From contig NW_013657667.1 in assembly GCF_000142905.1 (NCBI RefSeq), positions 73,722 to 137,721 of the forward strand: 64,000 nt of DNA. Direction: 5' to 3'. Under the pieces are notes generated by a model. The model had not been told where the DNA came from and ran no database searches. It saw nothing but the letters and a program-made list of their open reading frames with translations. Position 1 is the first letter of the stretch, and each line of letters opens with the position of its first letter. Made by a program: the position numbers and the translations under genes. This DNA is from Thecamonas trahens ATCC 50062 (Eukaryota > Apusozoa > Apusomonadida > Apusomonadidae). This document shows, piece after piece, positions 61,201 through 64,000 of the stretch.

Positions 61201-63274
61201 GGAGCAGCTTGCCAAAGATACCCAGCCACTCATTCTCGCCGGTGATCGCCGCCACGGTTGCGCCGTGGACATCGGGCCGGTTGAGAGCGCGAAAGGCGTC
61301 GTTGGGTGAGACGACGTGTGCCGCCGGCCGGCCTGCATCGCGGCTGACCTGCGGCGTGTACTCGGAAAGCACCATGCATAGCATTGTGTCAAGCAGGTCA
61401 TGGTGGCCGGCAAGCGCCGCCACAAGTAGCGGCGAGCGGCACTTTGCGTCGCACGCTAGCAACGCTGCCGGCTGACAGGTTCCGGCTAGGAACTCGAGCG
61501 CGTCGGCAAGCCCGAGGCGTGCAGCAAGATGCAACGCCGACTCGCCGCCTCGGTCGGTGGCGGAAGCATCGGCGCCAAAGGTGCAGAGCACATCAAGCAT
61601 GGTCATGAGCTCGGAGCGTGGCGTGGAGCAGAGCGCATGGTGAAGGACGGTCCATCCCGTCGAGCCAAAGGCAGCCCGGCTAGGCTTGTGCGCCAGGTTG
61701 GAGACAAGCGGCGCATCTGACGGGTAAAACGGGTCATCGCCCGAGAGAATAGCCATCACCTTGTCCGTAGCACCAGAGACTACGTAGTCGAGCAGTGATA
61801 CGTGGCCGTGCTTTCGCAGCATGGCCAGAACAGATACACCAGACACGTCGCGGACCGCAAGCTCGGACAGCGAAAAGGTTGCGCGTGACGTCGCCGAGAG
61901 GCAGGCCAAGAAGCTGGCATCGGCGGCCGCTGCCGTCTTTGTCGGCCAAGTCGCGAGGTGAAGCGGGGTGGCCCCGGCGCAGTTAGCCATCACGAGCACG
62001 TCCGGAAAGTTGCGGACAACCAGCGGGAGCACGTCGTCGCGCCCACAGGCTGCCGCAATGTGCGCAAGCGTGTTGCCGGAAGCGTCGACAACGCGGACAA
62101 GATCTGGAAAGGCAGCCACAAGGCGAGCCACTTCCGAGTACGAAAAGGACGCGAGCTGGGCGTGGAGAAGCGTCTGGCCGCTAAGCGCGTCGCCCACAAG
62201 TGGCGCGTCGATGGACGGCGAGGCCGAAGCGGCGCGGACAAGCTCAAGCGTTCCATCAGGGCCCAAGAACGAGGGGAGCGAAAGGAAAGAGTCAGCAGCT
62301 GCGAGCAGCAGTGCGTCAAGGTTGATGATGTTGATACGGATGACGCTGGCATAAACGTCCAGTCGCGGGGCGCGGTGCCAGCGACGGCGACGATCGGCGG
62401 CCTTTCGCCGAGCGTGGTTGACAACGGCAGCGACTCGGGCCTGGTTGGTAGCCTTGCGTGAAGCAAGCGTCCGGCGGACAACCAGATCGCGCTTGTGGTT
62501 ACGGCGTGAGACTGGGATGTAGGCAAAGACACCGAGAGGCTCTGGCGACGACTTTGTGCCCGGAGCGCGCCCGTTGATAGCCGGCAGCCGCGGCAGGATC
62601 TCGCCGAGGGCGATGCGCGCCTCGTCATCTGCAGCCACAGCAGCGCCATCCGGAGCCACAAAAACAAACTCTGGCTCACCCGGTAGCAGGCTGCCAAGCG
62701 CAGCTGCAACAAGCGGCCGGACAGTTGCGAGCGGGGAAGCCGAGCCGCCCAAGAGCTCAACGCGGAGCGGCTCGAACACCTGCGCCGATCCGGTGTTGTA
62801 CACCGCCAAAGAGAGCGGCATGGTATCCAGCGAGGCCAGGATCTCCATATTACGCTTCCGCGCCGATTCTGCTCGACGGGCCAGCAGCGGCGGCTTGGGC
62901 GGCCTGCCAGCTGGCGAATGGCGGCCATGTCGAGCTGGCTGGTCGGAGCGCACCTGACGCCGGGCCTTGCGCGAGGAGTTAGCAGCGGGCGGGGATGAGG
63001 GCGGGGGTCCCTGCGCCCGCCCACTCCGTGCACCCATACCCGGCAAGTGGTGCTGGGTCGATGCAGTCAGGTGTGGGTCGCGTCCGTGTGGAAGTGGGAG
63101 CCCGACCGAGCCAATCGTAGCCAATGGCTGGCAGACTGGGCCCGAGCTCGAGGCGGAGCTGGAGCCCGAGCTCGATGAGCCGGGAGGATGGAAGCCGGCG
63201 TCCAAGTCTGCGCACTTGGGTGACTGCGGGCATGGAGAACGGATCGGAGATGTCTGCGCGGTAGAAAGGAGCAT
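58220..63274 (-). CDS. Giant ankyrin-repeat protein
   Basis: 1684 residues from the ATG at 63274 (MLLSTAQTSPIRSP); an upstream ATG at 63385 adds 37 unlikely residues. The head (to about 140) is Ser/Pro/Arg-rich. Residues 140-290 hold a compact domain of unknown type (SLAVYNTGSAQVFEPLRVEL, FVFVAPDGAAVAADDEARIA) that has the look of a ubiquitin-like fold. Degenerate ankyrin repeats follow for the rest of the protein, for example GQTLLHAQLASFSYSEVARL, GESALHLAARLGLADALEFL and VTPLYVAARNGHLESVQLLL. Many repeats lack the TPLH core. There is no transmembrane segment or catalytic motif. A very large scaffold is the best guess. A single 5-kb exon is notable in a gene set with introns. Confidence 0.8.
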   Translation of the reverse strand: MLLSTAQTSPIRSPCPQSPKCADLDAGFHPPGSSSSGSSSASSSGPVCQPLATIGSVGLPLPHGRDPHLTASTQHHLPGMGARSGRAQGPPPSSPPAANSSRKARRQVRSDQPARHGRHSPAGRPPKPPLLARRAESARKRNMEILASLDTMPLSLAVYNTGSAQVFEPLRVELLGGSASPLATVRPLVAAALGSLLPGEPEFVFVAPDGAAVAADDEARIALGEILPRLPAINGRAPGTKSSPEPLGVFAYIPVSRRNHKRDLVVRRTLASRKATNQARVAAVVNHARRKAADRRRRWHRAPRLDVYASVIRINIINLDALLLAAADSFLSLPSFLGPDGTLELVRAASASPSIDAPLVGDALSGQTLLHAQLASFSYSEVARLVAAFPDLVRVVDASGNTLAHIAAACGRDDVLPLVVRNFPDVLVMANCAGATPLHLATWPTKTAAAADASFLACLSATSRATFSLSELAVRDVSGVSVLAMLRKHGHVSLLDYVVSGATDKVMAILSGDDPFYPSDAPLVSNLAHKPSRAAFGSTGWTVLHHALCSTPRSELMTMLDVLCTFGADASATDRGGESALHLAARLGLADALEFLAGTCQPAALLACDAKCRSPLLVAALAGHHDLLDTMLCMVLSEYTPQVSRDAGRPAAHVVSPNDAFRALNRPDVHGATVAAITGENEWLGIFGKLLRMGLVDVKAPSPALVTRLVIKHVWPSLELMMSLPTFDAVAAMHVQSLFGKVTFLGMLAAANAPLQLAEELLSIVAACGEHVMDYTTPGGVPLVLDLAGRGEAGWVCSVMATTPPRVFWREYTPPFGATWFAPVAAVEGLFRLLAFGDVTPALAERVETHWQLYGGHWNRRRKASLAGSRPTLLEAAIGSAFGGFSVLSAAAASGSSDLVRLLLRDVERIELEPYLDSALNMATLRGHVQVVKQLLAAGAEPSFVTLALAAWFDRYALVKFLVHKMSVSVIGPISTHLFRVDVLGDDVPLSGSYVVSTNAAHVAATAGSMRSLLLVLESGELSGDVLRDLVVAPEREDDEAGPDLLAFLRSNSWTVTQRVCDCLARSQFKGKNALAGLEVLRRLVSLSVPPVCESGAITASSIPPPMYFFLRYGTAHDVEAVLAGFTSSQWGARHVFWQRGSKVVVDWHWLAVTSGNELAAAALFANGIMPDARAGIEIIHRRAVASGPFMALAEPRGEVMVEGGGGSKDYKIASTLSRLSLSVAVLAAPARMLRAYRMYMSGCDMAAGSGWGVMHEAARRNDAKVLELLLSGGCATSPVVRVQSGPGGAVAGVTPLYVAARNGHLESVQLLLAAGADRSRVHGDPVDALLCPLNGALLGSSTTAAGVLLRAMLGLRGTGVLSGETLGAFARSLEDSQPVCGQRFGSRTYWSAKRRPWSSRHAVTEPKLSGAWTATHSPLHHALGELHLGIARTLLDRGVPVNSHYVTESGQQITSLLRLLDALDARRVRDAGVVAEADALAEALLRDGAEYMEPGPCGRYPLILAAERGLAGAVVMMVEGLSAARWAAALDEDALCALARAGAVSGCERIARAVASVLQHVPHEALVHALSAPSSCRAVGALHASWLHGSWWTSGRVVAQAVGGINPRSDEWLLFKPMALALCARPAPDVLLDFAKSGGADSLYAALIELFGVVRQLQGRNLRAALAAARQAALARLHGEAIE

Positions 63275-63506
63275 GTTGAGGATGACCAGCGGGATGATGG
63301 GTGGGAATCGGCAATGAGCGCAGTGATGGTGGGGCGAGAGGTGGTGTGGAGGAGTGATCAACCGCCGGAACTCGCTTCCCCCCATTTGGGCGGAGGGGGT
63401 GACGGACGGGGAGGGAGCGAGCCGAAACGGGGGGAGCTACTCCAATCTCTTTACACGAGGCGGGGAGACGAAGGGCGATGGAGGGTTTATGGAGTGGTTT
63501 AAGTCA
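63275..63506. other. Short intergenic region
   Basis: Upstream of the giant ankyrin gene and downstream of aspartate aminotransferase, both on the minus strand. G-rich on the plus strand (GGCGGAGGGGGTGACGGACGGGG). No gene seen. Confidence 0.5.
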
Positions 63507-64000
63507 TCAGAGGTTGGAGGAGGGCGTGGCGGTGACGACGGCGTGGATGGCGGCAGCGACGGCGTTGACGTTGGACGCGTTGAGGCCGGACATGGAGATG
63601 CGGCCCGAGTGGAGGAGGTAGACGTGGTGATCAGCCATGAGTGACTCGGCCTGGTCGCGGGTGAGGCCGGTGTAGGAGAACATGCCAATCTGGTTGACGA
63701 TATGCGACCAATCGCCGGGCGTGCCGGCGGCGACGAGGGCGTCGTGGAGGGCGTGGCGCATGGCGACGACGCGGGCAGACATGGTCTTGAGGTCGGCAAG
63801 CCACTGGGTGGTGATCTCGGGAGTGGTGAGGAGGCGGGTGACAACGCTGGCAAAGTAGCGCGGCGGCGACGAGTACATGGGGCGGATGATGCCCTCGAGC
63901 TGAGTCATGAGCGCCGGGCGGGCGTCTGCAGCGTGGGTGAGGACGTGAGCAGCACCGACGCGCTCGCCATAGAGGCCGGCAGACTTTGCAAAGCTCTGAG
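63507..64000 (-). CDS. Aspartate aminotransferase, C-terminal part (runs off the window)
   Basis: The last 164 codons of a class I aminotransferase; the 5' part lies beyond 64000. The first visible residues, QSFAKSAGLYGERVGAAHVL, contain the PLP-binding lysine (K258 of the pig enzyme) and match aspartate aminotransferase rather than other subgroups. The rest of the small domain follows (IIRPMYSSPPRYFASVVTRL, DWSHIVNQIGMFSYTGLTRD) with the substrate-carboxylate arginine in HSGRISMSGLN. The enzyme interconverts aspartate and 2-oxoglutarate with oxaloacetate and glutamate. Whether it is cytosolic or mitochondrial needs the missing N-terminus. Confidence 0.93.
   Translation of the reverse strand, partial: QSFAKSAGLYGERVGAAHVLTHAADARPALMTQLEGIIRPMYSSPPRYFASVVTRLLTTPEITTQWLADLKTMSARVVAMRHALHDALVAAGTPGDWSHIVNQIGMFSYTGLTRDQAESLMADHHVYLLHSGRISMSGLNASNVNAVAAAIHAVVTATPSSNL

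Noticed and set aside
1..64000. Mobile elements, integrated viral genes or organelle-derived DNA
   Set aside because: No transposase, reverse transcriptase, integrase, terminal repeats or organelle-type genes were seen on either strand.

Overview
This is a GC-rich nuclear chromosome segment of a unicellular eukaryote, not a prokaryotic one. Coding sequence is strongly biased to G or C at third positions. Genes are packed on both strands, often tail to tail with 0 to 10 bp between stop codons. About a third of the genes carry one or two short GT-AG introns (about 100-620 bp, one longer and interrupted by an assembly gap). The gene set is eukaryotic: TFIIH p52, SART1/Snu66, APC5, NC2-alpha, an exosome RNase-PH subunit, Arp3, an F-BAR/HR1/SH3 protein and JMJD6. 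Two genes are hallmarks of cilia/flagella (B9D1 and EFHC1/RIB72). A free-living biflagellate protist of the apusomonad type (for example Thecamonas) fits this, but that assignment is an inference from gene content and composition.

Layout. 1.0-3.8 kb: class V aminotransferase fused to a TtcA-like tRNA thiolase (+). 3.8-9.8 kb: Sfi1-like repeat protein, Asp-box membrane protein and TFIIH p52 (all -). 10.1-14.5 kb: ankyrin protein and alpha/beta hydrolase (+). 15.3-21.2 kb: SART1, quinone oxidoreductase, a small unknown protein and F-BAR protein (all -). 22.1-25.3 kb: extended SDR (+) converging on a winged-helix/Q-rich protein (-). 26.3-31.5 kb: calcineurin-B-like EF-hand protein and zinc-finger pseudokinase (+), then a four-span membrane protein (-). 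32.0-37.7 kb: phosphoglycerate kinase with a novel N-terminal half (+), JMJD6 (-), B9D1 (+). 37.9-43.5 kb: cysteine-rich type I membrane protein and Arp3 (both -). 43.8-48.7 kb: a possible small membrane protein (+), coiled-coil protein and APC5 (both -). 48.7-52.8 kb: BPI-like secreted protein (-), 22-bp minisatellite, exosome MTR3-like subunit (+), metallophosphoesterase (-). 52.9-64 kb: two-span membrane protein (-), EFHC1 (+), NC2-alpha (-), a giant ankyrin protein (-) and the 3' end of aspartate aminotransferase (-).

Two genome-wide patterns stand out. First, introns carry long sense-strand G runs (up to 21 G), often directly before the 3' splice site, where a polypyrimidine tract would be expected, and most donors read GTAYGT rather than GTAAGT. 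Second, at least seven genes, including the glycolytic phosphoglycerate kinase, are interrupted by one-base shifts that almost all behave like a missing base, usually in a homopolymer. These are most simply sequencing undercalls, and this annotation reads through them. There is no operon, phage, CRISPR or insertion-sequence signal, and I recognised no tRNA or rRNA gene. Two runs of N (26824-27322 and 54669-54850) sit inside G- or C-rich tracts.
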